Source of the DNA: Phytohabitans rumicis
Lineage (GTDB): Bacteria > Actinomycetota > Actinomycetes > Mycobacteriales > Micromonosporaceae
Length of the DNA stretch: 64,000 nt
Direction of reading: 5' to 3'
Assembly (NCBI RefSeq): GCF_011764445.1
Contig: NZ_BLPG01000001.1
Coordinates: 5,907,001-5,971,000 of the forward strand
Below are positions 1 to 7,767 of the stretch, one piece after another; the stretch's first letter is position 1, and each line of letters opens with the position of its first letter. Made by a program: the position numbers and the translations under genes. Below the pieces are notes generated by a model, which ran no database searches, was not told the DNA's origin, and saw only the letters and a program-made list of their open reading frames with translations.

Positions 1-2
1 GC

Positions 3-806
3 GAGCTGGTCGACCTCGCCGAGCAGCGCGGCGTCGTGGAGCACGGCGAGCGCCAGATGATCCACTCGGTGTTCGCGCTCGGCGAGACGATCGCCCGCGA
101 GGTGATGGTGCCGCGCACCGAGATGGTGTGGATCGAGGCGGACAAGTCGCTGCGGCAAGGACTCGCGCTCTTCATGCGCTCCGGGTTCTCCCGCATCCCG
201 GTGGTCGGGGAGAGCGTCGACGACGTGCTCGGCGTGCTCTACCTCAAGGACGTCGTCCGCCGTACGCAGAGCGGCGACCCGGCCGCCGACGCCACCCCGG
301 TCGCCGAGCTGATGCGGGACGCCACCTTCGTACCGGAGTCGAAGCCGGTCGACGACCTGCTGTCCGAGATGCAGGCGGCCCGCACCCACCTGGTGATCGT
401 GGTCGACGAGTACGGCGGCACCGGCGGCCTGGTGACGATCGAGGACATCCTGGAGGAGATCGTCGGGGAGATCACCGACGAGTACGACGTGGAGCGCCCG
501 CCGATCGAGCGGCTGGGCGACGGCTCGGTACGCGTCACCGCCAGGCTGCCCGTCGAAGACCTGGGCGAGGTGTTCGGCGTGGAACTGCCCGACGACGAGG
601 TGGAGACCGTGGGCGGCTTGCTCGCTCAGGCGCTGGGGCGCGTGCCCATCCCGGGCGCGGAGGCTACGGTAGGCGGGCTGCGCCTCGTCGCGGAGGGCAC
701 GACCGGCCGGCGCAACCGGATCGACTCGGTCCTGGTACGCCGCGTCGTCGTCAGCAAGGCGCCCGCCGAAGCACCCGAGCAAGAAAGGCAACCCGCCGAT
801 GCTTGA
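3..806 (+). CDS. CorC/HlyC-type CBS-domain membrane protein, C-terminal part (5' truncated)
   Basis: The frame is open at the left edge, so the N-terminal DUF21 membrane domain lies outside the window. The visible 267 residues begin with the linker that usually precedes the CBS pair ([13 protein letters not shown], then [10 protein letters not shown]). Two CBS motifs follow over about residues 30-145, with the signatures [16 protein letters not shown] and [12 protein letters not shown]. The last 90 residues are the CorC_HlyC (transporter-associated) domain, including [13 protein letters not shown]. Members are implicated in Mg2+/Co2+ homeostasis, with the CBS pair as nucleotide sensor. A GTG at 36 is only an internal codon. 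The stop overlaps the next gene by 8 nt, and the gene lies directly upstream of era as in many actinobacteria. The family assignment is firm; the substrate is inferred. Confidence 0.9.
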   Translation, partial: ELVDLAEQRGVVEHGERQMIHSVFALGETIAREVMVPRTEMVWIEADKSLRQGLALFMRSGFSRIPVVGESVDDVLGVLYLKDVVRRTQSGDPAADATPVAELMRDATFVPESKPVDDLLSEMQAARTHLVIVVDEYGGTGGLVTIEDILEEIVGEITDEYDVERPPIERLGDGSVRVTARLPVEDLGEVFGVELPDDEVETVGGLLAQALGRVPIPGAEATVGGLRLVAEGTTGRRNRIDSVLVRRVVVSKAPAEAPEQERQPADA

Positions 807-1182
807 GCCGTCCGCAGCAGCCAGCAGAGCGCCCGTGGGGGCGGCTGCCGAGCTGGACGCCGAAGACTCCAAGCTGGTCGTGCTGGCGCGCGGCGCCCGC
901 GCCCGGATCGGCGCGGTCGAGGGCGCGGCAGTGCGCGACCAGGACGGCCGCACGTACGCCGCCGCGAGCGTGGCGCTGCCCTCGTTGACGGTCACCGCGT
1001 TGCAGCTCGCCGTGGCCTCGGCCGTGGCCGCCGGCGCGACCCGCCTGGAGGCCGCCGTCGTGGTGACCGAGGCGTCCACCCTGGACGGTGCCGGCCACGC
1101 CGCCGTCCGCGACCTCTCGACCGACGCCCCCGTCCACGTAGCGGCTCCGGATGGCTCCGTGCTCGGCACGGTGACCCAGTGA
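799..1182 (+). CDS. Cytidine deaminase-like protein lacking the zinc site
   Basis: This 127-residue protein lies between corC and era, where actinobacteria often carry a cytidine deaminase. The stretch [20 protein letters not shown] (about residues 50-70) resembles the deaminase core strand and helix. The zinc-binding HAE/CAE motif and the PCxxC motif are both missing, so it should not deaminate cytidine. It is probably a degenerate paralogue kept for another reason. The ATG overlaps the previous gene by 8 nt and the stop overlaps the era GTG by 4 nt, which indicates one transcript with translational coupling. The fold assignment rests on partial similarity and gene order, so function is open. 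Confidence 0.75.
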   Translation: MLEPSAAASRAPVGAAAELDAEDSKLVVLARGARARIGAVEGAAVRDQDGRTYAAASVALPSLTVTALQLAVASAVAAGATRLEAAVVVTEASTLDGAGHAAVRDLSTDAPVHVAAPDGSVLGTVTQ

Positions 1183-2051
1183 AGGCGGGGTTCGCGTGTT
1201 TTGTGGGTAGGCCGAACGCCGGCAAGTCCACGCTGACCAACGCGATCGTGGGGCAGAAGATCGCGATCACGTCGAGCAAGCCGCAGACGACCCGGCACGT
1301 GATCCGGGCCGTGTTGCACAAGCCCGACGCCCAGCTCGTGCTCGTCGACACGCCGGGGCTGCACCGCCCGCGTACCCTGCTCGGCGAGCGCCTCAACGAC
1401 CTGGTCCGGCAGACCTGGAGCGAGGTCGACGCGATCGGCCTCTGCGTCCCCGCCGACGAGGAGATCGGCCGCGGCGACCGGTTCATCACCGGCGAACTGG
1501 CCGAGCTCAAGGCCAGCGTCATCGCCGTGGTGACCAAGGCCGACCTGGTCGACAAGAAGCGGCTCGCCGAGCAGCTCCTCGCGGTCAGCCAGCTCGCCGA
1601 GTTCGCCGAGGTCGTACCGGTCAGCGCGGTGTCCGGGTACCAGCTGGACACGCTCGTCGACGTGATGACCAAGTACCTGCCGGAGTCGCCGCAGCTCTAC
1701 CCGGACGACATGCTCACCGACGAGCCCGAGCACGTGCTGGTCGCCGAGCTGGTCCGGGAGGCGGCCCTCGAAGGCGTCCGCGACGAGCTGCCGCACTCCA
1801 TCGCGGTGGTGGTCGAGGAGATGATCCGCGAGGGCTCGCTCACCAAGATCTACGCCGACATCTACGTGGAGCGGTCCAGCCAGAAGGCCATCGTGATCGG
1901 CCACAAGGCGAGCCGGCTCAAGGACGTCGGCACCCGCGCCCGCGCCGAGATCGAGGCCCTGCTCGGCTCCCGGATCTACCTCGACCTGCACGTACGGGTC
2001 GCGAAGGACTGGCAGCGCGACCCCAAGCAGCTGCGCAAGCTCGGCTTCTGA
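1179..2051 (+). CDS. era: GTPase Era
   Basis: Era is a 16S rRNA-binding GTPase needed for 30S subunit maturation. The 290-residue length is normal. The P-loop GRPNAGKST is at residues 10-18, the switch threonines (QTTRH) near 36-40, DTPGLH at 57-62, and TKAD near residue 120. The C-terminal KH domain (about 205-280) contains the IGHKASRLK loop that contacts the 3' end of 16S rRNA. The GTG start overlaps the upstream stop by 4 nt. Nothing looks degraded. Confidence 0.97.
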   Translation: MKAGFACFVGRPNAGKSTLTNAIVGQKIAITSSKPQTTRHVIRAVLHKPDAQLVLVDTPGLHRPRTLLGERLNDLVRQTWSEVDAIGLCVPADEEIGRGDRFITGELAELKASVIAVVTKADLVDKKRLAEQLLAVSQLAEFAEVVPVSAVSGYQLDTLVDVMTKYLPESPQLYPDDMLTDEPEHVLVAELVREAALEGVRDELPHSIAVVVEEMIREGSLTKIYADIYVERSSQKAIVIGHKASRLKDVGTRARAEIEALLGSRIYLDLHVRVAKDWQRDPKQLRKLGF

Positions 2052-2052
2052 C

Positions 2053-2844
2053 ATGTCGCGGCTGCTGGTCACCGGAGCGGCCGGCCGGATCGGCGCACTG
2101 CTGCGACCCCAGCTCGTCCGCCCCGACCGGGAGCTGCGCCTGCTCGACCTGGCGCCGCAGCGACCGGCCGGGCCCGGCGAGATCGTGATCCAGGCCGACA
2201 TCACCGACCCGGGCGCGATGGCCCGGGCGTGTGACGGCGCCGACGCGGTGCTCCACCTCGCCGCCTATCCGGGCGAGCAGACCTGGGCGGAACTGCAACG
2301 GGTCAATGTGGACGGTACGCGTACCCTCCTCGAAGCCGCCCGCGGCGCCGGCGTGCCGCGCGTCATCCTGGCCTCGTCGATGCACGCCGCGGGCTTCCAC
2401 CCGCGCACCGATGGCCCGCTGCCGGCCGCGGTGCCGGCCCGCCCGGACACCTACTACGGCTGGAGCAAGGCGGCGGCGGAGGCGCTGGGCACCCTCTACG
2501 CCGACCGATTCGGCATGACGGTCTTCGCGGTCCGGATCGGTGCCTGCTTCCCCACCCCGCTCTACACCGACCTGCTGCACTGCTGGCTTGCCCCCGACGA
2601 CTGCGTCCGCCTCGTCGAGGCGTGCCTCGCCGCCGACACCGCAGGCTTCCGCCTGCTGTGGGGGATAAGCCGCAACACTCGCCGCTGGTGGTCGCTGTCC
2701 GAGGGCGAAGAGATCGGCTATCACCCGCAGCTTGACAGCGAGGAGTACGCCCAGCGCCTGGGCCCGGCGCCGGAGAGGCAATCGTCGGGCGGCGACCGAC
2801 TCGGCGGCTACTTCTGCTTCCTCCCGCTCGGCGAGCCCTACTGA
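2053..2844 (+). CDS. NAD-dependent epimerase/dehydratase, uronate dehydrogenase-like
   Basis: This is a 263-residue extended short-chain dehydrogenase. The Rossmann glycine motif TGAAGRIG is at residues 7-14, an Asp (LLDLA) follows beta-2 as in NAD-preferring enzymes, and the catalytic pair is in YYGWSK near residue 135. VRIGACFPTP and the WLAPDD/DCVRLVEACL region match the uronate dehydrogenase (EC 1.1.1.203) pattern, which oxidises glucuronate or galacturonate to the aldarolactone. The ATG is 2 nt after the era stop, so it may be co-transcribed. The subfamily is inferred from motifs only; another sugar-nucleotide or aldose dehydrogenase is possible. Confidence 0.8.
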   Translation: MSRLLVTGAAGRIGALLRPQLVRPDRELRLLDLAPQRPAGPGEIVIQADITDPGAMARACDGADAVLHLAAYPGEQTWAELQRVNVDGTRTLLEAARGAGVPRVILASSMHAAGFHPRTDGPLPAAVPARPDTYYGWSKAAAEALGTLYADRFGMTVFAVRIGACFPTPLYTDLLHCWLAPDDCVRLVEACLAADTAGFRLLWGISRNTRRWWSLSEGEEIGYHPQLDSEEYAQRLGPAPERQSSGGDRLGGYFCFLPLGEPY

Positions 2845-2846
2845 GA

Positions 2847-2899
2847 TGCAAGGAAGGGCCCCCTACTAACGTTTTTTGCATAGGAAGGGGCCCTTCCTA
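2847..2899. repeat. Palindrome family B, copy B1
   Basis: The arms AAGGAAGGGCCCC and GGGGCCCTTCCT flank a loop containing a run of six T on the + strand. It sits between convergent genes (the dehydrogenase on + and the lipoprotein on -), where it could end both transcripts. It is one of seven related copies in the window. The T-run lies in the loop rather than after the stem, so it is not a textbook intrinsic terminator. Confidence 0.8.
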
Positions 2900-2903
2900 A
2901 CAC

Positions 2904-3683
2904 TCAGACTTCGCGGAGGGTGATGTCGCCGCTGCCCGTTTCCAGGTCGAGCAGGTAGGTGCCGGTCGGCGAGTTGGGCACGCCGAGCATCTTCTCGCCC
3001 GAGCCGGTGCGCGCGTCCACCCGGTACGAGCCGGCCGGCACCGTGATGTCCACGTTGCCGCTGCCGGTGTGCGTACGGACGCCGCCCGCCTTCGTCAGTT
3101 CGAGCGTCACGTCGCCGGATCCGGTGCGCAGGGTGCTGGACGTGCCGCCCACCCCGCGCGCCTCGATGCCGCCCGAGCCGGTCCGCGCGTCCAGGTCGCC
3201 GGCGACGTCCGCGACCGTCACGTCGCCCGAGCCGGTGTGCACCTTCACGGATCCGGACGCACCGACGACGCCGATGTGTCCCGAACCCAGCTGGAGGTCC
3301 ACCGTGGACACCCCGTTGAGCGAGATGTCGCCGGAGCCGTTTTCGCCGCGGACGGCCACCCCCTTGGGCGCCACGATCTCGTAGTCGATCGAGCAGCCGC
3401 GGCCGCACTCGGTGCCGATCTGCAGCACGGTCCCGTTGAGGTGGTACTGCGCGTTCGGCTCGCCCTCCTCGCCCCGGTAGCGGACGACCCGCTTGATGTC
3501 GACCTTGTCGGTGTCGCTGGTGCGCACCGTGACGTTGCCGGAGCCTGGATCGATGAGGATCTCCTTGATGGCGACGTTTTCGGTGTCGGAGTAGTCGAGC
3601 CGGCTCTGGCCGACCTCCTCGCAGCCGACCAATGCCAGGGCGCCGACCGCGCCGATCACGACCAGCAACTTCCGGGGAACCAT
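2904..3683 (-). CDS. Lipoprotein with DUF4097-type beta-strand repeats
   Basis: The protein has 259 residues from the ATG at 3683. It opens with a lipoprotein signal (MVPRKLLVVIGAVGALALVG) followed by the lipobox Cys and CEEVGQ. The rest consists of short repeated strands such as GSGDISL, GSGHIGV, GSGDVTV, GSGGIEA and GSGEKML, roughly every 20 residues. This is the pattern of the DUF4097/DUF2807 right-handed beta-helix. The reading frame extends upstream to 3764, but only the 3683 start places a signal peptide at the N-terminus. It is predicted to be anchored on the outer face of the membrane. The molecular function of the family is unknown. Confidence 0.85.
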   Translation of the reverse strand: MVPRKLLVVIGAVGALALVGCEEVGQSRLDYSDTENVAIKEILIDPGSGNVTVRTSDTDKVDIKRVVRYRGEEGEPNAQYHLNGTVLQIGTECGRGCSIDYEIVAPKGVAVRGENGSGDISLNGVSTVDLQLGSGHIGVVGASGSVKVHTGSGDVTVADVAGDLDARTGSGGIEARGVGGTSSTLRTGSGDVTLELTKAGGVRTHTGSGNVDITVPAGSYRVDARTGSGEKMLGVPNSPTGTYLLDLETGSGDITLREV

Positions 3684-3765
3684 GACTTGCACGCTACGGG
3701 CGCGGACCCCGGCGACACATCCGGGTTGGTCACCGAGACGACCCTGAGAGCGGGTAAGGGACAAT

Positions 3766-4518
3766 GTGCGGGTGCCCGGATACCGCCGCCCGCTCTACCG
3801 CGACGACGCGGTGGTGCTGCGCGTCCAGAAGCTGGGCGAGTCCGACCGGATCATCACGCTGCTGACCCGCCGGCACGGCCGGATCCGCGCGGTCGCCCGG
3901 GGCGTACGGCGTACCACCTCGCGGTTCGGTGCCCGGCTGGAACCGTTCGGGCACATCGACCTGCAGCTCGCCGAGGGCCCGTCGCTGCACACGGTCAGCC
4001 AGGTCGAGGCCATCGAGCTGTACGGCAAGCGGTTCCTCAGCGACTACCCGCGCTACACGGCGGCGAGCGCGGTCGCGGAGACGGCGGAGCGGCTCACCCC
4101 GATCGAGCAGGAGCCCATGCTGCGGCTCTTCCAGCTCACCCTCGGTGCCCTGCGCGCCCTCGCCGAGGGGGCGCACGCCAGCACTCTCGTGCTCGACGCC
4201 TACCTGCTGCGGAGCATGGGGGTCGCCGGGTGGGCGCCGGCCCTGGCCGAATGCGCGGTGTGCGGTTCGCCGGGGCGGCACGGTGCTTTCTCCGTACCCG
4301 CTGGGGGTTGTGTGTGCCCTGACTGCCGACCACCCGGAGCGGCGCATCCGGCGCCGGCCACCCTCGACCTGATGTCCGCCCTGACGTCGGGTGACTGGCG
4401 GGTGGCGGACGGGGCGGAGGCGGGCAACCGCCGCGAGTGCAGCGGGCTGGTGGCGGCGCATTTGCAGTGGCATCTGGAGCGCGCGCTACGCTCGCTGCCG
4501 CTGGTCGATAGGGGATAA
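3766..4518 (+). CDS. recO: DNA repair protein RecO
   Basis: RecO anneals complementary strands and, with RecR, loads RecA onto SSB-coated DNA. The protein has about 250 residues. The N-terminal OB fold (residues 1-80) carries [19 protein letters not shown] and [13 protein letters not shown]. The helical C-terminal half has a CAVCG...CVCPDC zinc site near residues 162-186. The GTG at 3766 has AAGGG 5 nt upstream; a second GTG at 3772 is also possible and closer to the usual family N-terminus. The uppS start follows 4 nt after the stop, a common actinobacterial pairing. Confidence 0.95.
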   Translation: MRVPGYRRPLYRDDAVVLRVQKLGESDRIITLLTRRHGRIRAVARGVRRTTSRFGARLEPFGHIDLQLAEGPSLHTVSQVEAIELYGKRFLSDYPRYTAASAVAETAERLTPIEQEPMLRLFQLTLGALRALAEGAHASTLVLDAYLLRSMGVAGWAPALAECAVCGSPGRHGAFSVPAGGCVCPDCRPPGAAHPAPATLDLMSALTSGDWRVADGAEAGNRRECSGLVAAHLQWHLERALRSLPLVDRG

Positions 4519-4522
4519 AACC

Positions 4523-5329
4523 GTGATCCGTACGCAACGTCGCCGGGAACCGAAGCCGCCGACGCCACACCCGTCTGGGGCTCGCCCGCCCGCACTGCCG
4601 CGGGAGGCGCTGCCGAAGCACGTGGCGGTGGTCATGGACGGCAACGGGCGGTGGGCCAAGGAGCGCGGGCTGCCCCGGACAAAGGGGCACGAGCAGGGCG
4701 AATACTCGCTTTTCGACGCCATCGAGGGCGCGATCGAGCTGGGCATCCCCTACCTGTCCGCGTACGCCTTCTCCACCGAGAACTGGCGGCGCTCGCCCGA
4801 CGAGGTCCGCTTCCTGATGGGCTTCAACCGGGACGTCATCCGCCGCCGCCGCGACCAGCTCGTCGACCTGGGCGTGCGGGTCGTGTGGTCGGGGCGGCCC
4901 GGCCGGCTGTGGAAGAGCGTCATCTCCGAGCTGGTCACCGCCGAGGAGATGTCCCGCGGCAACTCGACGATGACGCTCCAGTTCTGCGTCAACTACGGCG
5001 GGCAGGCGGAGATCGCCGACGCGGCCGCCGCGATCGCCCGCGACGTGGCGGCCGGCAAGGTCCACCCCGACAAGGTGAACGAGAAGATGATCGCCCGGTA
5101 CCTCTACCACCCCGAGGTGCCCGAGGTCGACCTGTTCCTCCGCCCGTCCGGCGAGCAGCGGACGTCGAACTTCCTGCTCTGGCAGTCCGCGTACGCCGAG
5201 CTGATCTTCCTGGACACGCTGTGGCCCGACTTCGACCGCCGGCACCTGTGGCACGCCTGCGAGCTGTACGCCCAGCGCGACCGCCGCTTTGGCGCCGCCC
5301 TCCCCAACCCAGTCCCACCCCCGCCCTAG
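4523..5329 (+). CDS. uppS: Isoprenyl transferase (undecaprenyl diphosphate synthase family)
   Basis: This cis-prenyltransferase builds the polyprenyl diphosphate carrier for peptidoglycan and glycan export. [17 protein letters not shown] holds the catalytic Asp (residue 39), FSTENWRRS is the substrate-binding loop, and the C-terminal [19 protein letters not shown] contains the RPSGE-R-SNF signature that binds isopentenyl diphosphate. The GTG at 4523 follows a GGGG stretch and the recO stop; frame upstream of it is read-through inside recO. The length is 268 residues. Actinomycetes often carry two family members, so the exact chain length made here is not certain. The tail is proline-rich (PNPVPPPP). 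Confidence 0.93.
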   Translation: MIRTQRRREPKPPTPHPSGARPPALPREALPKHVAVVMDGNGRWAKERGLPRTKGHEQGEYSLFDAIEGAIELGIPYLSAYAFSTENWRRSPDEVRFLMGFNRDVIRRRRDQLVDLGVRVVWSGRPGRLWKSVISELVTAEEMSRGNSTMTLQFCVNYGGQAEIADAAAAIARDVAAGKVHPDKVNEKMIARYLYHPEVPEVDLFLRPSGEQRTSNFLLWQSAYAELIFLDTLWPDFDRRHLWHACELYAQRDRRFGAALPNPVPPPP

Positions 5330-5398
5330 CCCTAGCCCTTTCGCCCGCGCTCGCCCTCTCCGCGCGGTCCGCGCCGCCCGTCCGCGCCGCCCCTCTCT

Positions 5399-5465
5399 GC
5401 GTCGATCAAGGGCATACGGTCGTGGTTTGATCTCCAAACCGCGACCATATGCCCTTGATCGACGC
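5399..5465. repeat. Palindrome family A, copy A1
   Basis: Two 30-nt arms (5399-5428 and 5436-5465), beginning GCGTCGATCAAGGGCATACG, flank a 7-nt loop and differ at two positions. A further half-arm, TCCTTGATCGCG, lies at 5471-5482. The element fills the gap between the convergent uppS and the minus-strand gene at 5488, together with a featureless C-rich stretch (5330-5398). Confidence 0.85.
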
Positions 5466-5487
5466 GAAAGTCCTTGATCGCGGTCCG

Positions 5488-5988
5488 TTACGGCTTGCCC
5501 TCGTCGGGCTTGGCGTGCGAGAAAAGGACGGGCGCGATCGGCCGTACAGATGCGGCCGACTTCGCCGGCGGCGTGGGCAGCTTTGGCTGGTGCTCGCCGG
5601 TCAGCACCAGCAGCTCGTACGCCCGCTCCACCGGGATGCGCTCGGCTCCGATGGCGACCCGCAACGGTACCGGCTTCGCGCCCGGGAACGCCTCGACCGG
5701 CAGGTCCAGCACCCGCGGATCGACGCCACGCTCGGCCAGGAACGCCGCCGCGGCCGGCGCCAGATCCTGCCATGGCCGGACCGTCTCCACGGTGAACCCG
5801 TGTGCCACCCACTGCTCCGCCCGCTCGGTGACCCGGTCGGCGACGTGCCCGGGCACCACGTCCCGGCCACCAAGGTCCTCGCTGAGCAACGCCTGCGCCA
5901 TCGGGGACAGGTCCGCTACCGGCACCCACTGCGTACGGCTCCCGCGGCGGCGAGCGGGAACATCACGGCGGCTGTCAGAGCTGGGCAT
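5488..5988 (-). CDS. Hypothetical protein
   Basis: This soluble 166-residue protein has no recognised catalytic motif. The central part (VPVADLSPMAQALL, then TERAEQWVAHGFTVETVRPW and AFLAERGVDPRVLDLPVE) is rich in conserved-looking helices. The C-terminus is proline/alanine-rich. From memory, similar proteins occur in other Micromonosporaceae, but no function is known to me. The ATG at 5988 (preceded by GGATGGA) is preferred over a TTG at 6000. A 31-codon ORF ends 45 nt upstream on the same strand. There are no membrane segments or signal peptide. Confidence 0.7.
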   Translation of the reverse strand: MPSSDSRRDVPARRRGSRTQWVPVADLSPMAQALLSEDLGGRDVVPGHVADRVTERAEQWVAHGFTVETVRPWQDLAPAAAAFLAERGVDPRVLDLPVEAFPGAKPVPLRVAIGAERIPVERAYELLVLTGEHQPKLPTPPAKSAASVRPIAPVLFSHAKPDEGKP

Positions 5989-6033
5989 ACGTCCATCCAA
6001 ACATGATCGACAGCCGGCGCTCCGCTGTGGGTC

Positions 6034-6129
6034 TTACCTTTCGGCTACGGTGAGTAACCGATCGCGCAGGATGGACGGCACGCGCCCCAGCAGCAACGTC
6101 CGGTCGACGGCCCGTACCTGCTCGGTCAT
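6034..6129 (-). CDS. Possible 31-residue small protein or leader peptide
   Basis: An ATG at 6129 has AAGGTG seven nt upstream, a good ribosome-binding site. It opens a 31-codon frame (MTEQVRAVDRTLLLGRVPSI...) ending in TAA at 6034, just before the gene at 5488-5988. Composition is that of an ordinary amphipathic helix with no stalling motif. It may be a real small protein, a translational leader for the downstream gene, or chance. Confidence 0.3.
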   Translation of the reverse strand: MTEQVRAVDRTLLLGRVPSILRDRLLTVAER

Positions 6130-6221
6130 TACGAAGCACCTTGACCGTAGCCGGGTCTGCTCCTCGGCCGCGACGGGGCACGTGGTTGGGCCCGCAGGCC
6201 CGCCCCCAATCAGAGCTCTCC

Positions 6222-6345
6222 GCGTCGATCAAGGACTCTTGCGTCGATCAAGGGTTCCTCCGTCGATCAAGGGCAAACGGTCGTGGATCGGAGATCAAAG
6301 CACGACCGTTTGCCCTTGATCGACGCAAGAGCCCTTGATCGACGC
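6222..6345. repeat. Palindrome family A, copy A2 (composite)
   Basis: The inner hairpin spans 6261-6325: 25-nt arms (CGTCGATCAAGGGCAAACGG...) around a 15-nt loop. It is flanked by extra half-arms GCGTCGATCAAGG at 6222 and 6241 and by the inverse GCCCTTGATCGACGC at 6331-6345. It lies between the minus-strand HAD gene 3' end and the small ORF upstream of 5988. The rest of this gap (6130-6221 and 6346-6413) holds only a G-rich tract. Confidence 0.85.
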
Positions 6346-6413
6346 CGCGGGAGGGGCGGCGCGGGAGGGGCGGCGCGGGAGAGGGCGGGGCAGCGGGGCG
6401 GGAGGGGCGGTTG
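6346..6413. other. G-rich tract next to palindrome A2
   Basis: Repeated GGGAGGGGCGGCGC-like units run from the edge of A2 to the stop codon of the HAD gene. On the minus (transcribed) strand this is a C-rich 3' untranslated segment. The G-runs could form quadruplexes on the + strand. No coding signal was seen. Confidence 0.5.
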
Positions 6414-7100
6414 CTACGCGGAAAGGAGGGTGAGGACGGCGGGCACGTCGCTCAGGTCTCGCAGAACCACGTGGGCGCCGGCCGCTGCCAGGGCGTCCGC
6501 GCTCGTGTGGCCGGTGGCCACCCCGATGGCGGTGACGCCGTTCGCCAGGGCGGCGGCCACGTCGTACGCGGTGTCGCCGACCACGATCACATCGGCGGGG
6601 TCGAACGGGCGGTCGTGCTTCGCGGCGGCCCGTTCCAGGCTGCGCCGGACCAGGGTCGCCCGTACGGTGTCCTCGGTGCCGTAGCCGCCGATCTCGAAGT
6701 CCACCAGTTCGGCGAGGTCGAACGCGGTGAGCTTGTCCACGGCGATCGGGCGGATGTTGCCGGTCACCAGGGTCTGTACGACGTCTGGCCGGGTGTCCAG
6801 CGCGCCCAGTACCTCCCGTACGCCGGGCATGAGGTACCCGCGTTCCAGCAGCAGCTCGCGACGGGCGGCGAACTCCTCCGCGAAGAGCGCGAAGAACTCG
6901 TCCAGGTGCGGCTCGTAATCGTCGATCCCGTGCATCGCGAACGTCTCGACCGCGATGTCCCGGTCCGTCCGGCCGGCGGTGAACGCCATGGCCCGCCACG
7001 GCATGCCGGTGACGGCGGTGAACGCGGGGGCGTACGCGAGCGAGGCGATGCCCCCTGCGTAGAGCAGGGTGTGGTCGATGTCCCACATGACCAGGCGCAT
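6414..7100 (-). CDS. HAD-family hydrolase (phosphoglycolate phosphatase-like)
   Basis: This 228-residue HAD phosphatase carries all four motifs: the nucleophile motif WDIDHTLL (Asp7, Asp9), VTGN for motif II, a basic residue region around RRSLERAAAKHDR, and VVGDTAYDVAAA for motif IV near residue 175. A helical cap (about residues 15-90) places it with the subfamily I phosphatases. The substrate is a small phosphorylated metabolite, unspecified. The frame is open to 7229, but the ATG at 7100 puts the HAD motif at the N-terminus as usual; the upstream part lies in palindrome A3. Confidence 0.87.
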   Translation of the reverse strand: MRLVMWDIDHTLLYAGGIASLAYAPAFTAVTGMPWRAMAFTAGRTDRDIAVETFAMHGIDDYEPHLDEFFALFAEEFAARRELLLERGYLMPGVREVLGALDTRPDVVQTLVTGNIRPIAVDKLTAFDLAELVDFEIGGYGTEDTVRATLVRRSLERAAAKHDRPFDPADVIVVGDTAYDVAAALANGVTAIGVATGHTSADALAAAGAHVVLRDLSDVPAVLTLLSA

Positions 7101-7161
7101 TGCTCGATCGTGCCAGGCCGGCGCGGGCCCGTCAGTGGGCGTCGCCACAGCCGCCCGTATC

Positions 7162-7245
7162 CGTCGATCAAGGACTTCGACGTCGCTCAAGGGCGAATGG
7201 CCGTGGATTAGAGATCCAACCACGACCATTCGCCCTTGATCGACG
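7162..7245. repeat. Palindrome family A, copy A3
   Basis: The inner arms 7181-7206 (CGTCGCTCAAGGGCGAATGG...) and 7220-7245 surround a 13-nt loop, with an extra half-arm CGTCGATCAAGGA at 7162-7174. It sits between the HAD gene start and the 3' end of the next minus-strand gene. A purine-rich G tract (7247-7310) abuts it and runs into the coding end of that gene. Confidence 0.85.
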
Positions 7246-7272
7246 GGGAGAGGGAGAGGGGGAGAGGCGGGG

Positions 7273-7767
7273 TCAGGGGGTGGGAGCGCAACAGGGGGTG
7301 GGGTTGGGGTATTCGAAGGGGGCTAGGCGGCCGGCCGGGGCGGGGGCGGTGATGAGCGTCAGCGCGCCGTCCATCCATTGTGGGCGGACGAAGTCGCGGG
7401 TGACGACCTCCCGGGCCGGGTCGGCGGGCGCGCCGCCCAGCACGATCACCCGGTCGATCGCGCTGTTGGCGAGCATGTCGGCGACGGTCACCGTACCCGT
7501 CAGGGCCTCGACGCCGGCGAAGAGCACGGCCCGGCCGGACCGCCGCTCGCGGTGCGCGGCGGCGACCTGGTCGGCGGCCTCCGAACCGGCGGCCGGCAGG
7601 TCGGGCTCGTAGCCGTCCGGCAGCGCCAGACTGATCGCCACCTGTGGGTACGGCGTGCGCACCAGGTGCGTGCACGCTTCGACGCCGGGCGGGAGGCCGA
7701 GCGCGTGGAGCCAGTGCTCGGCCTCCCGGTCCGTCTCGTGTCCGAGGCAGATGCCGGTGTACCTCAA
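7273..7767 (-). CDS. Hypothetical protein coupled to the PHP metallohydrolase
   Basis: This 164-residue protein is not recognised. It starts at a TTG (7767) overlapping the stop of the upstream PHP gene as TTGA, a translational-coupling arrangement. The N-terminal half (ICLGHETDREAEHWLHAL, ACTHLVRTPYPQVAISLALP) and C-terminal half (MLANSAIDRVIVLGGAP, then DFVRPQWMDGALTLI) look like an alpha/beta domain. The extreme C-terminus is Pro-Cys-Cys-rich (NPTPCCAPTP). No signal peptide is visible. The near-overlap suggests a role together with the exported metallohydrolase, but nothing in the sequence says what. Confidence 0.65.
   Translation of the reverse strand: MRYTGICLGHETDREAEHWLHALGLPPGVEACTHLVRTPYPQVAISLALPDGYEPDLPAAGSEAADQVAAAHRERRSGRAVLFAGVEALTGTVTVADMLANSAIDRVIVLGGAPADPAREVVTRDFVRPQWMDGALTLITAPAPAGRLAPFEYPNPTPCCAPTP

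Noticed and set aside
4136-5929. A 597-codon minus-strand open frame across recO and uppS
   Set aside because: It is antisense to two clear housekeeping genes. Its translation is Arg/Gly/Ala-rich with no domain, as expected from high-GC shadow frames.
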